A DNA stretch of 40,802 nt from Halobiforma nitratireducens JCM 10879 (GCF_000337895.1 NZ_AOMA01000171.1:2577-43378), one strand, 5' to 3'; positions 23,667-32,525 are shown, numbered from the stretch's first letter. The notes: generated by a model not told the origin, from the sequence alone. Translations and numbers: made by a program.

Positions 23667-23676
23667 CTATTTAAAG
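23667..23676 (-). promoter_or_regulatory. TATA box of the rpa3-rpap3 operon
   Basis: On the minus strand the element reads CTTTAAATAG, a near-consensus haloarchaeal TATA box. It lies about 60 bases before the rpa3 ATG, implying a leader of roughly 30-35 bases. A promoter directed toward the + strand is not apparent here. Confidence 0.55.
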
Positions 23677-23809
23677 TACGGTGACCGGAGCGAAAGTGAA
23701 TCCCGCGGTTGTGGCCGCGAGTTCCGCTTCGAGAAGTGAACCTCGGTCTTCGCGTACTACGGACCACGGGGGTGACTCGGTGTCTCCGACTACCCCAGTA
23801 CGGTGTAGT

Positions 23810-24400
23810 TCACTCTTCGCCGTACTCCGCTAACGACCCGTCGGTTACGTCCGCGCGGTGGCTCGTCGCCAGCCCCGCGAGATGCGGTGCCTCGGGCACG
23901 ATCAGTTCCTCACAGGCGGTCTGACACGCACCCGTGCTCCCGGGAATACAGAACACCGGCGTGTCGACGGCGATGCCGGCCGTCGCACGCGAGGCGATGG
24001 CTCGAGTGCCGATCTCTTCCCACGAGAGCGCGCGGAATCGCTCGCCGAAGCCCGGCAGTTCGCGCTCGAACAGTGACGAGGTGGCCTCGGGGGAGACGTC
24101 GTCAGCAGTTACGCCGGTTCCGCCGGTCGTCACGACGACGTCGATGTCACGGCGGGCGACGAGTCCCCGCACCGCGGTCCGGATCGAAGAGTAGTCGTCC
24201 CGGACGAGCAGCCGTTCGCGGACCTCGTGGCCCTCGGCCTCGAAGCACTCCTGGATGGTGTCGCCCCCGGGATCGTCGGGGGCTTCCTCGTCGGCCTGGG
24301 CGCGCGAACTCGAGACCGTCACGAGCCCGACGTAGAGGGGATCGATGATATCGTGGCCGTGGTCGTCCGTGCTGCGTCGATCGCTGCGGTCGGATACCAT
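23810..24400 (-). CDS. moaB: molybdenum cofactor biosynthesis protein MoaB (MogA/MoaB fold)
   Basis: 196 residues. The MogA/MoaB molybdopterin-binding signature is present: VGLVTVSSSRA, DYSSIRTAVRGLVARRDIDVVVTTGGTGVTADDVSPEAT (the TTGGTG loop and the following D-x-x-P-E), SWEEIGTRAIASRATAGI, and CIPGSTGACQTACEELIVPEAPHL. In the pathway the family adenylylates molybdopterin before metal insertion. N-terminal ~20 residues are a hydrophilic His/Asp-rich extension common in haloarchaea. It is divergent from the DUF6498-like membrane protein gene with 90 bases between starts. Confidence 0.93.
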   Translation of the reverse strand: MVSDRSDRRSTDDHGHDIIDPLYVGLVTVSSSRAQADEEAPDDPGGDTIQECFEAEGHEVRERLLVRDDYSSIRTAVRGLVARRDIDVVVTTGGTGVTADDVSPEATSSLFERELPGFGERFRALSWEEIGTRAIASRATAGIAVDTPVFCIPGSTGACQTACEELIVPEAPHLAGLATSHRADVTDGSLAEYGEE

Positions 24401-24490
24401 GTGTTCCTATCCACAGTCGACTCCCATAAACTACCGCGTCAGTACTCCTTTCGGAACGTTTTACTGGGATTCGGGCCACGTCAATCGCAG

Positions 24491-25957
24491 ATGCGCGTCC
24501 GTAGGGTCTCCGACGACGTTCCGCCGGCTGTGCGGTTCCTGCCGATCCTCCTTGCTAACCTGATACCGCTCGTCGGCGTTCTCGTGTACGGCTGGGAGCC
24601 ATCGACGCTGGTTGTCATCTACGCCCTCGAGGTGATCCTCGCGTTCCCGCTGGCGGCGGTGAAGGCGCTGTTCGCCGGACAGCCGCCACAGGCCGAGGAG
24701 CTAGAGACCGACGAAGACGAGGGCGACTCGAGCGTGATCGATGTCGGAAACACCGACCTCGCCAGAAAGCACGGGAGCGTCAGTGTCGTTTCGTGGCTCC
24801 CGCCGGTGTATCCGCGAAACTTGCCGTTCATCGGCGCTATCCTCTTCGTGACCGTCTGGGTCGTTCTCTTCGTCGTGGGCGCGCTGTCCGAAGTCGCGGC
24901 CGAGGACGCACTCGCACAGCCGGTGGTCTGGCTGAGCGTCGCAGGATTGTTGCTCGGTCAGGGACTCGAGACCTGGCACGAGTACCTCCGTGGCGGCCGG
25001 TACGAGACGACGTCGCCGTACGCCGTCATCGAAACGCCGGCACGGCAGGGTTTTTTCCTGATGATCGCCTTGCTGTTCGTCGCGGAAGCCGGTGGGATCG
25101 CCGTGCTCGCGACGTTCGTCGCCGTCAAACTGCTCGTCGACTGGTCGGCGTTTCGTGCGACCCACGGCGGCGGCGGCCGGCTCACAGGGTGGCTCGCCGG
25201 ACCGGAAAACGAGGAGGAACGCGAGGGCCCAGAGCAGCCACGGATTCCCGACGCCGACCCGGATGCCCGGTTCGAGACGCATACCCGGACAGTGGCCCTC
25301 ACCGCCGTTTTTCACACGCTCGTGAAGCCTGCCCCCTTCTACGCCGGCATGGTCGTTCTCGCGTGGTTCGTCACCCTCGCAGTGCTCGGTGGGAGTGGCG
25401 GGTTCGCTCTCTTGCTGTCGGTCGGCATCAGTCTCGCTGCCTTCGTGGCACTCGTCGCGTTTCTGGTGGCAAAGACCGCCGAACGAGTCTTCGAGTACGC
25501 CGCGCTCGAGTATCGTCGGTACGACGACCGTCTCGTCGCCTACGACGCCTGGGTCGAAGAGCCCCAGTGGAGTGTTCCGTGCAACGAGATCCGCGACGTA
25601 ACGGTCGTCGGCGACCGGCTCCCGGACCGGGTGTTCGGTACCCGGACGCTCGAGGCGAAACTGGGGTGGGGCGACGAGGAGACCATGCGCGAACTCGGTC
25701 CCGTCGAGGACGCCCCGGCGTTCGTCGAGGCGTTCGATCTGGCGGTGCGGGCGACCGAGTTGGACCTGCCGGCGGTCGATCGACGAGTCGCTGCGATCGC
25801 GGTCACACCGATCGCCGGGGTTCCCGTCGCTGTCGCCGCGTTCGTCGTCGGACTGTTGCCCGTGATCAGTGCAATCCAGTTCGTCGTCTTCGGACTGCCG
25901 GCTGTCGTGTTCGGGCTGTACGGAATCTGGCAGCAAGCGTACCCAGACACAGGGTAG
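24491..25957 (+). CDS. DUF6498-like polytopic membrane protein with C-terminal PH-like domain
   Basis: 488 residues with roughly 8-10 membrane helices, e.g. PILLANLIPLVGVLVYGWEP, ALEVILAFPLAAVKALF, FIGAILFVTVWVVLFVVGAL, VVWLSVAGLLLGQGLETW and QGFFLMIALLFVAEAGGIAVL. After a charged loop (~235-260) two more helices follow, then residues ~365-440 (EYAALEYRRYDDRLVAYDAW, CNEIRDVTVVGDRLPD, GTRTLEAKLGW) resemble a bacterial PH domain. Two further helices close the protein. It resembles the haloarchaeal DUF6498-containing group; function is unknown. The start is the ATG at 24491; the 88 open codons before it overlap moaB and are not conserved. Confidence 0.8.
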   Translation: MRVRRVSDDVPPAVRFLPILLANLIPLVGVLVYGWEPSTLVVIYALEVILAFPLAAVKALFAGQPPQAEELETDEDEGDSSVIDVGNTDLARKHGSVSVVSWLPPVYPRNLPFIGAILFVTVWVVLFVVGALSEVAAEDALAQPVVWLSVAGLLLGQGLETWHEYLRGGRYETTSPYAVIETPARQGFFLMIALLFVAEAGGIAVLATFVAVKLLVDWSAFRATHGGGGRLTGWLAGPENEEEREGPEQPRIPDADPDARFETHTRTVALTAVFHTLVKPAPFYAGMVVLAWFVTLAVLGGSGGFALLLSVGISLAAFVALVAFLVAKTAERVFEYAALEYRRYDDRLVAYDAWVEEPQWSVPCNEIRDVTVVGDRLPDRVFGTRTLEAKLGWGDEETMRELGPVEDAPAFVEAFDLAVRATELDLPAVDRRVAAIAVTPIAGVPVAVAAFVVGLLPVISAIQFVVFGLPAVVFGLYGIWQQAYPDTG

Positions 25958-25987
25958 TTGAGAGGACCACCTACCTCGCTTTGCCGG

Positions 25988-27334
25988 TCAGAGCGAGTCC
26001 GTGTCGATCACGGTCGTCTCGCCCATCGCCGTCGGCGCACGGTTGTCGTAGTCGTGCCAGTCCTCGTCCATCTCGGCGTCGGTCAGCAGGCAGTCGTCGA
26101 GTCGCGCCTCGAGGGCCGAACACTCGAGGTCGCGCCCGATCACTGCCAGCCTCGTTTCGCGGTCGCCCCACTCCTCGTCCCACTCGAGGTCGGGCTGACC
26201 CTGACGGTAGGTCTCCTGCCGTTTTTCGGCGAAGCTGGCGATCCAGCGACCGGTGACCTCGAGGCTGGTCTCCGTCCCGGCGTAGCTCATCGTGATAGCC
26301 TGGTCTTCGCGGCCGGCGATCCAGCACAGGCCTTTCGCGCGAACGAGCCCGTCCGGGAGGTCCGTGAGGAGGGCCGCGAAGCGTTCGGGGTGGAACGGGC
26401 GGCGGCGGTGGTAGGCGTCGACGGCGATGCCGTAGCGTTCGGGGGGATGTGTGTGGTCGTGAGTGTGGTCGTGGCCGTGGCCGTGCCCGTGCCCGTCCTC
26501 GTGATCGTCGTCGTGTTCGAGGTGATCGTCGATGCCGTCCTCCTGGTCGTGTCCGTGATCGTCGCCCGCCGTCGCTCCGTCCCCATACTCGTCGGCTTCG
26601 ATCGCTCGCTTCCATCCCGCGGCCTCGCTCGCCGCCTCGAGATCGAATCGTTCGACGCCGAGCAACGCCGCCGGATCGATCGCGCCGTACTCGGTCGTCA
26701 ACACGTCGGCACGAGGCTGGAGCGCCTCGAGCAGGGCGACGACCCGCTCCCGTTCGGCGTCGTCGACGAGGTCGCACTTGTTGACGACCAGCAGGTCGCA
26801 GAACTCGACTTGCTCGAGGACGAGATCGGCCAGTGGCCGTGTCCCGTCACCACCACTGTCTTCGCCTTCGCCTTGGATGGCCGGCACCTCGTCGGCCGCG
26901 AGGTCGACATCCGCGAACCGATCGTGGAACCGCCGGGCATCGACGACCGTCACGACCGCCTCGAGGTCGTAGGGGCCGCCGGCGGGTCCGCGGACGAACT
27001 GGCGGGCGATCGGCTCGGGTTCGCCGACGCCGGAGGCTTCGACGACGAGGTGGTCGAACTCGTGTTCCTTCCAGAGTTGGATCACCGCCCGCGACAGTTC
27101 GCCGCCGAGGCTACAGCAGATGCAGCCGTTCTCGAGGGCGACGACTTCTTCGCCGGTCGCCAGATCGGTCCGGGCTTCCACCAGGTCGGCGTCGACGTTG
27201 ACCGCGCCGACGTCGTTAACCAGCACGGCGATATCGCGCTCGGTATCGGCGTCGGGCGACTCGAGCAGGCCCGATAACAGCGTCGTCTTTCCCGCGCCGA
27301 GCTCTCCACAGAGGACGGTGACCGGAACGGACAT
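25988..27334 (-). CDS. CobW/COG0523 metallochaperone GTPase with long His-rich loop
   Basis: 448 residues. G3E-family GTPase motifs: Walker A GELGAGKTT, the metal-binding CXCC motif GCICC, VVEASGVGEPEPIA, VVTVVDARRF and the guanine motif VVNKCDLVDD. Between the GTPase and the C-terminal CobW_C domain (residues ~330-430) is a very His/Asp-rich stretch around 262-305 with about fifteen His, ending HGHGHDHTHDHTH. Family members insert or hand over zinc, cobalt or nickel. The loop suggests storage or capture of a divalent metal. The start codon at 27334 abuts the stop of the upstream cobW paralogue, so the two form one operon. Confidence 0.92.
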   Translation of the reverse strand: MSVPVTVLCGELGAGKTTLLSGLLESPDADTERDIAVLVNDVGAVNVDADLVEARTDLATGEEVVALENGCICCSLGGELSRAVIQLWKEHEFDHLVVEASGVGEPEPIARQFVRGPAGGPYDLEAVVTVVDARRFHDRFADVDLAADEVPAIQGEGEDSGGDGTRPLADLVLEQVEFCDLLVVNKCDLVDDAERERVVALLEALQPRADVLTTEYGAIDPAALLGVERFDLEAASEAAGWKRAIEADEYGDGATAGDDHGHDQEDGIDDHLEHDDDHEDGHGHGHGHDHTHDHTHPPERYGIAVDAYHRRRPFHPERFAALLTDLPDGLVRAKGLCWIAGREDQAITMSYAGTETSLEVTGRWIASFAEKRQETYRQGQPDLEWDEEWGDRETRLAVIGRDLECSALEARLDDCLLTDAEMDEDWHDYDNRAPTAMGETTVIDTDSL

Positions 27335-28540
27335 TTACTGGTTCGAGAGCGCGAGTTCACGTCGGTCTTCCGGTTCGAACGGGTCCACGTAAGCGTCCCA
27401 GTTCTCGGCCATCTCGGCGTCGGTCAACAGACAGTCGTCGAGCCGGTCGATCAACCCGTCTTCGTCGAACTCGCGGGCGATGAAGACGAGCCGGGTCATC
27501 CGGTCGCCGTACTCCTCGTGCCAGTCGTCTTTCAGCCCGGGCCGAGCGGCGAAGTACTGTTCACGCTCCCGTTCGGGCAGCGTCGCGAGCCACTGTCCGG
27601 ACGGGCCCGCGCGAACCGACGTGCCCGCCTTGTCCATTCCCATCGCGACGTCTTCGCGACCCGCGCTCCAGAAGAAGCCTTTCGCACGCACGACCTCGTC
27701 GGGCAGCTCCGACAGCAACGAGGCGATTCGTTTGGGGCGGAACGGTCGCCGACGCTGGTAGACGAAGGAGGTAACGCCGTGTTCCTCCTGTGGATCGTGG
27801 TGGTGGTCGTGCTGGAGTTCGTGTTTCCAGCCCGCCGCGTTCTGGGCACGCTGGAAGTCGAACTCGTCGGTGCCGAGAATCTCTTCGGGATCGACGTCGC
27901 CGAACTCCGTCCGAACGATCTCCGCACGGGGCTGGAGTCGTTCGAGGACGGCCTCGATCTCCTCGAGGTCGTCGTCGGGGACGAGATCGCACTTGTTCAC
28001 CAGGAGCACGTCGCAGAACTCGATCTGGTCGAGGAGGACTTCCTCGGGGACCCGTCCAGCGTGATCGTCGAGGTCGTCCTCGGCCAGCGCCGTCCCGGAG
28101 TCGAACGACTCCCAGAAGCTGTGGGCGTTGACGACGGTCACCATCGTGTCGAGTCGGTAGGTGTCGGTTGGATCGAAGTCGGCGTCCTCGAATCCAAGCG
28201 CGAACGTCTGGGCGACGGGGATCGGCTCCGAGATGCCGGAGGATTCGACCAGGAGGTAGTCGAACTCCCGACGGTCGGCGAGTCGGCCCACCTCCTCTAG
28301 CATATCGCCCCGGAGGCGACAGCAGATACAGCCGTTGGACATCTCGATGATCTCTTCCTCGCCACCCAGGTCCGACTGCTGGGCGACGTACTCGGCGTCG
28401 ACGTTTACCTCGCCCATGTCGTTGACCACGACGGCGACCTCGAGGCCGTGGTCCGCTGTCAAAACGTGGTTCAGGACGGTCGTTTTGCCGGCACCGAGAC
28501 TGCCGCTCAGGACGGAGACGGGAATGCGTTCGTCGGTCAT
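27335..28540 (-). CDS. CobW/COG0523 metallochaperone GTPase, first of a tandem pair
   Basis: 401 residues, homologous to the following gene over the whole length. Motifs: Walker A GSLGAGKTT, GCICC, VESSGISEPIPVA, MVTVVNAHSFW, LVNKCDLVPDDD. The linker before CobW_C has only a short His cluster (LQHDHHHDPQEEHG, ~260-273) in place of the long one in its neighbour. The C-terminal CobW_C domain runs from YQRRRPFRPKRIASLL. I chose the ATG at 28540 (MTDERIPVSVLSG); the AT-rich codons upstream lie in the promoter region. It is divergent from the NikR-like gene, with a palindrome between them. Confidence 0.92.
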   Translation of the reverse strand: MTDERIPVSVLSGSLGAGKTTVLNHVLTADHGLEVAVVVNDMGEVNVDAEYVAQQSDLGGEEEIIEMSNGCICCRLRGDMLEEVGRLADRREFDYLLVESSGISEPIPVAQTFALGFEDADFDPTDTYRLDTMVTVVNAHSFWESFDSGTALAEDDLDDHAGRVPEEVLLDQIEFCDVLLVNKCDLVPDDDLEEIEAVLERLQPRAEIVRTEFGDVDPEEILGTDEFDFQRAQNAAGWKHELQHDHHHDPQEEHGVTSFVYQRRRPFRPKRIASLLSELPDEVVRAKGFFWSAGREDVAMGMDKAGTSVRAGPSGQWLATLPEREREQYFAARPGLKDDWHEEYGDRMTRLVFIAREFDEDGLIDRLDDCLLTDAEMAENWDAYVDPFEPEDRRELALSNQ

Positions 28541-28606
28541 CGTTCGGTTGTGAATACCTACTCCACTCTTGTTAATGTTAGTCATTATGGCTGGATGGCG
28601 AATTAG

Positions 28607-28623
28607 ATAATAAAAGTTATTAT
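28607..28623. promoter_or_regulatory. perfect 7-bp inverted repeat between divergent cobW and NikR-like genes
   Basis: ATAATAA-AAG-TTATTAT is a perfect palindrome with a three-base spacer. It sits in an AT-rich island (28556-28630) unlike the surrounding GC-rich DNA, 67 bases before the cobW start and within 10-20 bases of the NikR-like start. The position suits an operator or an overlapping TATA region controlling both genes. Confidence 0.5.
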
Positions 28624-28632
28624 TTGGATTGG

Positions 28633-28845
28633 GTGTATTCATATGTACCCGTAGTCAGCGTTTCGATGCCCGAGGAACTGGCCGACCGGCTGGACGCGTT
28701 CGCCGACGAACACGACCACACCGGCCGCAGCGAGGTCGTTCGCGAGAGTGCTCGCCTACTTCTGACCGAGTTCGTTGCCGACGTTGTCTCGGTCGACTAC
28801 TCGATCGGTCCGCTGGACACACCGGAGACGCTTCGAAACGGGTGA
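28633..28845 (+). CDS. NikR-like ribbon-helix-helix protein lacking most of the metal-sensing domain
   Basis: About 70 residues. [20 protein letters not shown] and [19 protein letters not shown] are the RHH DNA-binding domain of haloarchaeal NikR-like proteins. Full-length members (~140 residues) continue into a nickel-binding ACT-like domain and often end with a VDYSVxPxD strand. Here the RHH part runs almost directly into [20 protein letters not shown], as if the middle ~70 residues had been removed in frame. The start is uncertain: GTG at 28633, TTG at 28624, or ATG at 28669 (which would cut the first strand). It may bind DNA without responding to metal. It is divergent from the cobW pair. 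Confidence 0.65.
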   Translation: MYSYVPVVSVSMPEELADRLDAFADEHDHTGRSEVVRESARLLLTEFVADVVSVDYSIGPLDTPETLRNG

Positions 28846-28858
28846 CGGAACCGACGCT

Positions 28859-29827
28859 TCAGACCGTCGAGTTGGGTGTCCGCTCGATATCGAGTTCGTC
28901 GCCGAGCGCACGCTCGTACAGCGAGAGCAGTCGGTCGATCACTCGTTGCTGGCTCACCTCTCGTGCCACATCGCGGCCGTTCGAGCGCTCCCCTCGTGCG
29001 AGCACCTCCTTGAGCCCGCGGACGAGTTCGGCATCGCTCGTCGCGACTGTGGACGGCTCGACGCGTGAGAGTCGTTCGCGAACGTCGCCGACATCGGTGG
29101 CGACGACCGGGAGATTACAGGCGAGCGCTTCCTTGACCGATGTCGGCGACCCTTCGCGGTCGGAGGTGAGCAACAGCGCGTCGGCAGCGTTCATGTACGC
29201 CGGCACCGTCTCGTGGTCGACGCCGTGGACCACCTGGAAGTTGACGGGCCGGCCAAGCCGGTCGTCGACCGTCCCGACGATCCGCTTCGCTCGCGAGTGG
29301 TTCTTGACCTCGCGTTCGGGCGGGTACGGGAAGAGGACGTGATGCTCGTCTCGGGCCCAGCCGACCCGTTCTCTCGCCTCGGCCGTCGGCTGTGGCTCGA
29401 ACAGGTCCAGATCGATACCGAACGGCAGGACCGTACAGTCGCTGCCCAGCGACTGGCGCATGTCTTCGGTCATAACGATCACCTCCTCGCACCGGGGCGC
29501 ACAGAGTTTACTGACCGGGCCGCCGGGCCCCTCGAGGTCGGTGCCCCACAGTGTGAGCACGACTGGCACCTCCCGCTGGGCCAGCGCCATGGGCGCGGTC
29601 AGCCCGTAGTGGGCGTGGACGAGGTCGTAGTCCCCGCGGCGAACCTCGCGTCGCACCTGCGGGAAGAATCGGAGGTAGTCCGTCGCGCTTCGGGACTCGC
29701 CCGCCGAGACGTGGCCCGAAACCGTCAGGGTCCGAACCGACATTCCGCGGGCCTCGAGTGCGGCTAACTGCTGGTTCATAAACGGCGACTCGTCGTAGGT
29801 CGTCAGCGCGAGGACGGTCACGGTCAT
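28859..29827 (-). CDS. GT4-family glycosyltransferase
   Basis: 322 residues, GT-B fold. The N-terminal half has VLALTTYDESPFMNQQLAALEARGM and DLVHAHYGLTAPMALAQREVPVVLTLWGTDLEG. The C-terminal half has VLPFGIDLDLFEPQP and the donor-site segment ADALLLTSDREGSPTSVKEALACNLPVVATDVGDV, with the E-x7-E pattern of GT4 enzymes. It would transfer a nucleotide-activated sugar to a lipid or glycan, probably in S-layer/surface glycosylation given the next genes. The start is the ATG at 29827 (MTVTVLALTTYDE). Its 3' end is 13 bases from the convergent NikR-like gene. The 317 bases upstream (29828-30144) are a divergent promoter region without a visible gene. Confidence 0.9.
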   Translation of the reverse strand: MTVTVLALTTYDESPFMNQQLAALEARGMSVRTLTVSGHVSAGESRSATDYLRFFPQVRREVRRGDYDLVHAHYGLTAPMALAQREVPVVLTLWGTDLEGPGGPVSKLCAPRCEEVIVMTEDMRQSLGSDCTVLPFGIDLDLFEPQPTAEARERVGWARDEHHVLFPYPPEREVKNHSRAKRIVGTVDDRLGRPVNFQVVHGVDHETVPAYMNAADALLLTSDREGSPTSVKEALACNLPVVATDVGDVRERLSRVEPSTVATSDAELVRGLKEVLARGERSNGRDVAREVSQQRVIDRLLSLYERALGDELDIERTPNSTV

Positions 29828-30144
29828 CGATCGGAGTGGCGAATCTGGACCGCTGAACCACATTGTTAATTCGTTCGCTTCCGGTGACGGTCACTGCGGG
29901 AGACGCGTTAACGTGGGCAAACAGCGGCGTTCGCGGACCTCGAGCGGGCACACCTCGAGTGGAACGGCTACTCGAGTGCGCTGGCAGCGAGCCGACCTCC
30001 GAACGCCGAACGACCGTGCCCCGGTGTGGTCTCGCGGACGAATTGCCAGCCGGCGGACTCGGGAATCGCTGTAAGGTCGGCCAACGAGTCAGGCGTTCGT
30101 GTAGCGTTCGAATTACAAAGGTCGGCCGACCGGAGGATGCCTGT

Positions 30145-31344
30145 ATGTCGCCTACGCTCGCGGGGAAGAACGTGCTCGTTACCGGCGGTTGCGGTTCGAT
30201 CGGCGCGGAAATCGTCTCGGAGCTTTTGACCCGCGATCCGAACGTCGTCCGAATCGTAGACAACAGCGAACAACGGCTCGCCGCCTTCAGCGGCTCGTTC
30301 GGTGACGCGGCGTCGGCGATCGACTGTGTCCTCGCTAACGTCCGCGACAAAGACCAGCTCGCGATCGCGATGCGTGACGTCGACGTCGTCTTTCACGTCG
30401 CGGCGATGAAACACGTCCCGATGGTCGAGGACAACCCCTACGGTGCCGTCCGGACGAACGTTACCGGGACGAGAAACGTCGTCGAGGCCGCCGCCGACGC
30501 TGGCGTCGACCGTCTGCTCGGCGTCAGCACGGACAAGGCCGCAAACCCCACCTCGACGATGGGGTCGACGAAGCTCATCGCCGAACGGCTCGTCTCCTCG
30601 TTCGACAAACATCGGCCGCCCGAACAGCTCACGCTCGGCTCGGTCCGCTTCGGGAACGTCGTCGGCACCACGGGGTCCGTCGTTCCGCTGTTCCACGACC
30701 AGATCCGGTCGGGCGGTCCGCTGACCGTCACCGACCCGAGCATGACCCGGTTCGTCATGCGCCCCGAAGAGGCCGCCCGGTTCGCCATCGACGCCTGCCT
30801 CGAGTTAGACGGCGGCGAGGTGGTCGTGAAGAAGATGCCCGCGATGACGGTCGGCGATCTCGCGGAAGCGATGCGTGCCCACTACGCGCCCCGGTTCGGC
30901 CACGATCCCGACGAGATCGAGATCGACTACGTCGGCCCGAAACCCGGAGAACGGTACCACGAGAAGCTGGTCGCCGAGGACGAGGTCCGCTACGCCGACG
31001 AGCGCGAAGATCGGTACGTCCTCTACCCGCAGGCCGAGACTCCGGATGTCTCGAACGACCTCGAGGGCGAGTATACGTCGGCGAACACTCGACACATGTC
31101 CCAGGACGAGATCATCGAGATGGTTCGTGGGACGATCGGCGACGGCAAACCGGGGACCGATACCGACCGGGATGAGGCCGCTGGACCGGATGCCGACCCA
31201 GCGACGGCTGCGACCTCGAGTGAGGTAGCCGGGCGTAGCGGCGGAACCGACAGCGAGCCCGGACCTTCCGATCTCGAGACGGCTCCGGCCGATCCCCCGT
31301 CGTCGACGGGACCGGGCGTAGAGTCGGGTGGCGGCGATGAGTGA
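30145..31344 (+). CDS. CapD/FlaA1-type UDP-sugar 4,6-dehydratase (SDR)
   Basis: 399 residues. The Rossmann motif is VLVTGGCGSIGAEIVSELL and the second-strand end is IVDNSEQRL. VFHVAAMKHVPMVEDNPYGAVRTNVTGT is typical of the UDP-GlcNAc 4,6-dehydratase group. The active site NPTSTMGSTKLIAERL has Met in place of the SDR Tyr (MxxxK), as in CapD/FlaA1/WbpM. RFGNVVGTTGSVVPLFHDQI and GPLTVTDPSMTRFVM follow. The last ~80 residues are a low-complexity acidic tail. It makes a 4-keto-6-deoxy nucleotide sugar for surface glycans. The start is the ATG at 30145. It overlaps the next gene by 8 bases. Confidence 0.9.
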   Translation: MSPTLAGKNVLVTGGCGSIGAEIVSELLTRDPNVVRIVDNSEQRLAAFSGSFGDAASAIDCVLANVRDKDQLAIAMRDVDVVFHVAAMKHVPMVEDNPYGAVRTNVTGTRNVVEAAADAGVDRLLGVSTDKAANPTSTMGSTKLIAERLVSSFDKHRPPEQLTLGSVRFGNVVGTTGSVVPLFHDQIRSGGPLTVTDPSMTRFVMRPEEAARFAIDACLELDGGEVVVKKMPAMTVGDLAEAMRAHYAPRFGHDPDEIEIDYVGPKPGERYHEKLVAEDEVRYADEREDRYVLYPQAETPDVSNDLEGEYTSANTRHMSQDEIIEMVRGTIGDGKPGTDTDRDEAAGPDADPATAATSSEVAGRSGGTDSEPGPSDLETAPADPPSSTGPGVESGGGDE

Positions 31345-32350
31345 GGACGACCGCGACACTGTCGGCGTCCTCGGCGCGACCGGCTACGTCGGACACGCGG
31401 CCGTCACGGAACTCCGGGAGCGGGGCTACGCGGTGACGCCGGCCGCCGGCTCCGAGCACGACGAGTTCCCCTCGATCGATGTCCGGGATCGCACTGCAGT
31501 TCGATCGTTCGTCGACGACGTGGATGCGCTAGTCAACGCCGCCGGGCTGGTCGGGATCGATGCCTGCGATGAGAACCCGGACGCCGCCCTCGAGATCAAC
31601 GGGTTCGGCGCGGCGACCGTCGCGTGGGCGTGTGCCCGCGCCGACGTTCCGCTCGTCTCGCTCTCGACTGTCGCAACGATCGGCGCTTCCGACCCTGAGA
31701 CGGGGCCGATCACCGCCGCGACGGACCGCGAGCCGGCGACGACGTACGGGCGGACGAAACTCCTCGGCGAGCGGGCGGTTCGAACCGTCACGGACGGGCG
31801 GGTTCCGTCGATCACCTACAGCGTGACGAACGTCTACGGACGGCACGAGCCGGGGGCCACCAGCGGTAACTCCGTGCTCGATTTCTTCCTCGAGCGGGCG
31901 GCGGACGGCGAACCGCTGCCCGTCCACCGACCTGGGACACAGGAGTTCGATTTCGTCCACGTTCGCGACGTGGCGGCGGCCATCGCTCGAGCGGTCGAGT
32001 CGATCACTACCGAACGGCACGAGCCGACCGCCTGGTCCTACGTCCTCGGGCGTGGTCGCACCTACAGCGTGCTCGAAGTCGCCGGACTGGTCGCCGACGG
32101 CTATCGGCGTGTGACCGGCTCGCCGCTTGGCATCGAACTTCGGGACCCTCCCTCGAGCGACGACCCGATCACCGACCGGTTCGAGGTCGACCCCGAACCG
32201 CTGCGTGCTGCGCTCGGCGTCGATCCCACTCGAGACGTCGAGGACTGGATCGAAACGGAGCTCCGGCGACGGCTCGAGGAGGGGTCGACGATCGAAGAAG
32301 GGGGGAGGACGGACCGACACGGAGAGTCGACCAGCGACGAGATGGTCTGA
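31337..32350 (+). CDS. NAD-dependent sugar epimerase/reductase (RmlD-like extended SDR)
   Basis: 337 residues. The motifs are GVLGATGYVGHAAVTELRERG (Rossmann), VDALVNAAGLVGIDACDENPDAALEINGFG, VSLSTVATIGA with the active Ser/Thr region, TTYGRTKLLGER (YxxxK) and FDFVHVRDVAAAI. This arrangement resembles dTDP-4-dehydrorhamnose reductase-type enzymes that act after a 4,6-dehydratase. That fits the overlapping upstream gene. The exact sugar is not predictable. The start is the ATG at 31337, giving an ATG inside the end of the upstream gene; a GTG at 31328 is possible. The C-terminus is acidic. Confidence 0.88.
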   Translation: MSEDDRDTVGVLGATGYVGHAAVTELRERGYAVTPAAGSEHDEFPSIDVRDRTAVRSFVDDVDALVNAAGLVGIDACDENPDAALEINGFGAATVAWACARADVPLVSLSTVATIGASDPETGPITAATDREPATTYGRTKLLGERAVRTVTDGRVPSITYSVTNVYGRHEPGATSGNSVLDFFLERAADGEPLPVHRPGTQEFDFVHVRDVAAAIARAVESITTERHEPTAWSYVLGRGRTYSVLEVAGLVADGYRRVTGSPLGIELRDPPSSDDPITDRFEVDPEPLRAALGVDPTRDVEDWIETELRRRLEEGSTIEEGGRTDRHGESTSDEMV

Positions 32351-32452
32351 TTCGTCTCGTCGTGTCTCTGCACCCCAACTCGTTTCGGTGTCGGTTTTCC
32401 CGTCGAACACGCTCGAGGCTACGCTTCCGGCGAGTGGGTGCTCGAAAAACGA

Positions 32453-32525
32453 CGCCGAAGCCAGGACTCGAACCTGGGACAACCTCGTTAACAGCGAGGT
32501 GCTCTACCATCTGAGCTACTTCGGC
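32453..32525 (-). tRNA. tRNA-Asn (anticodon GTT)
   Basis: On the minus strand GCCGAAG (32525-32519) pairs with CTTCGGC (32460-32454), discriminator G at 32453. The anticodon loop CTGTTAA carries GTT (32490-32492), and the T-arm is CCAGG-TTCGAGT-CCTGG. A TTTTT run follows on the minus strand at 32449-32445. Unlike the other four tRNAs it has no obvious 3'-end copy downstream; the epimerase gene ends 102 bases away. Confidence 0.96.

Noticed and set aside
26450..26590. Short repeats in DNA as a CRISPR or microsatellite
   Set aside because: They are explained by His/Asp/Gly codons in the His-rich loop of the CobW protein. No CRISPR-like repeat-spacer structure is present anywhere in the window.
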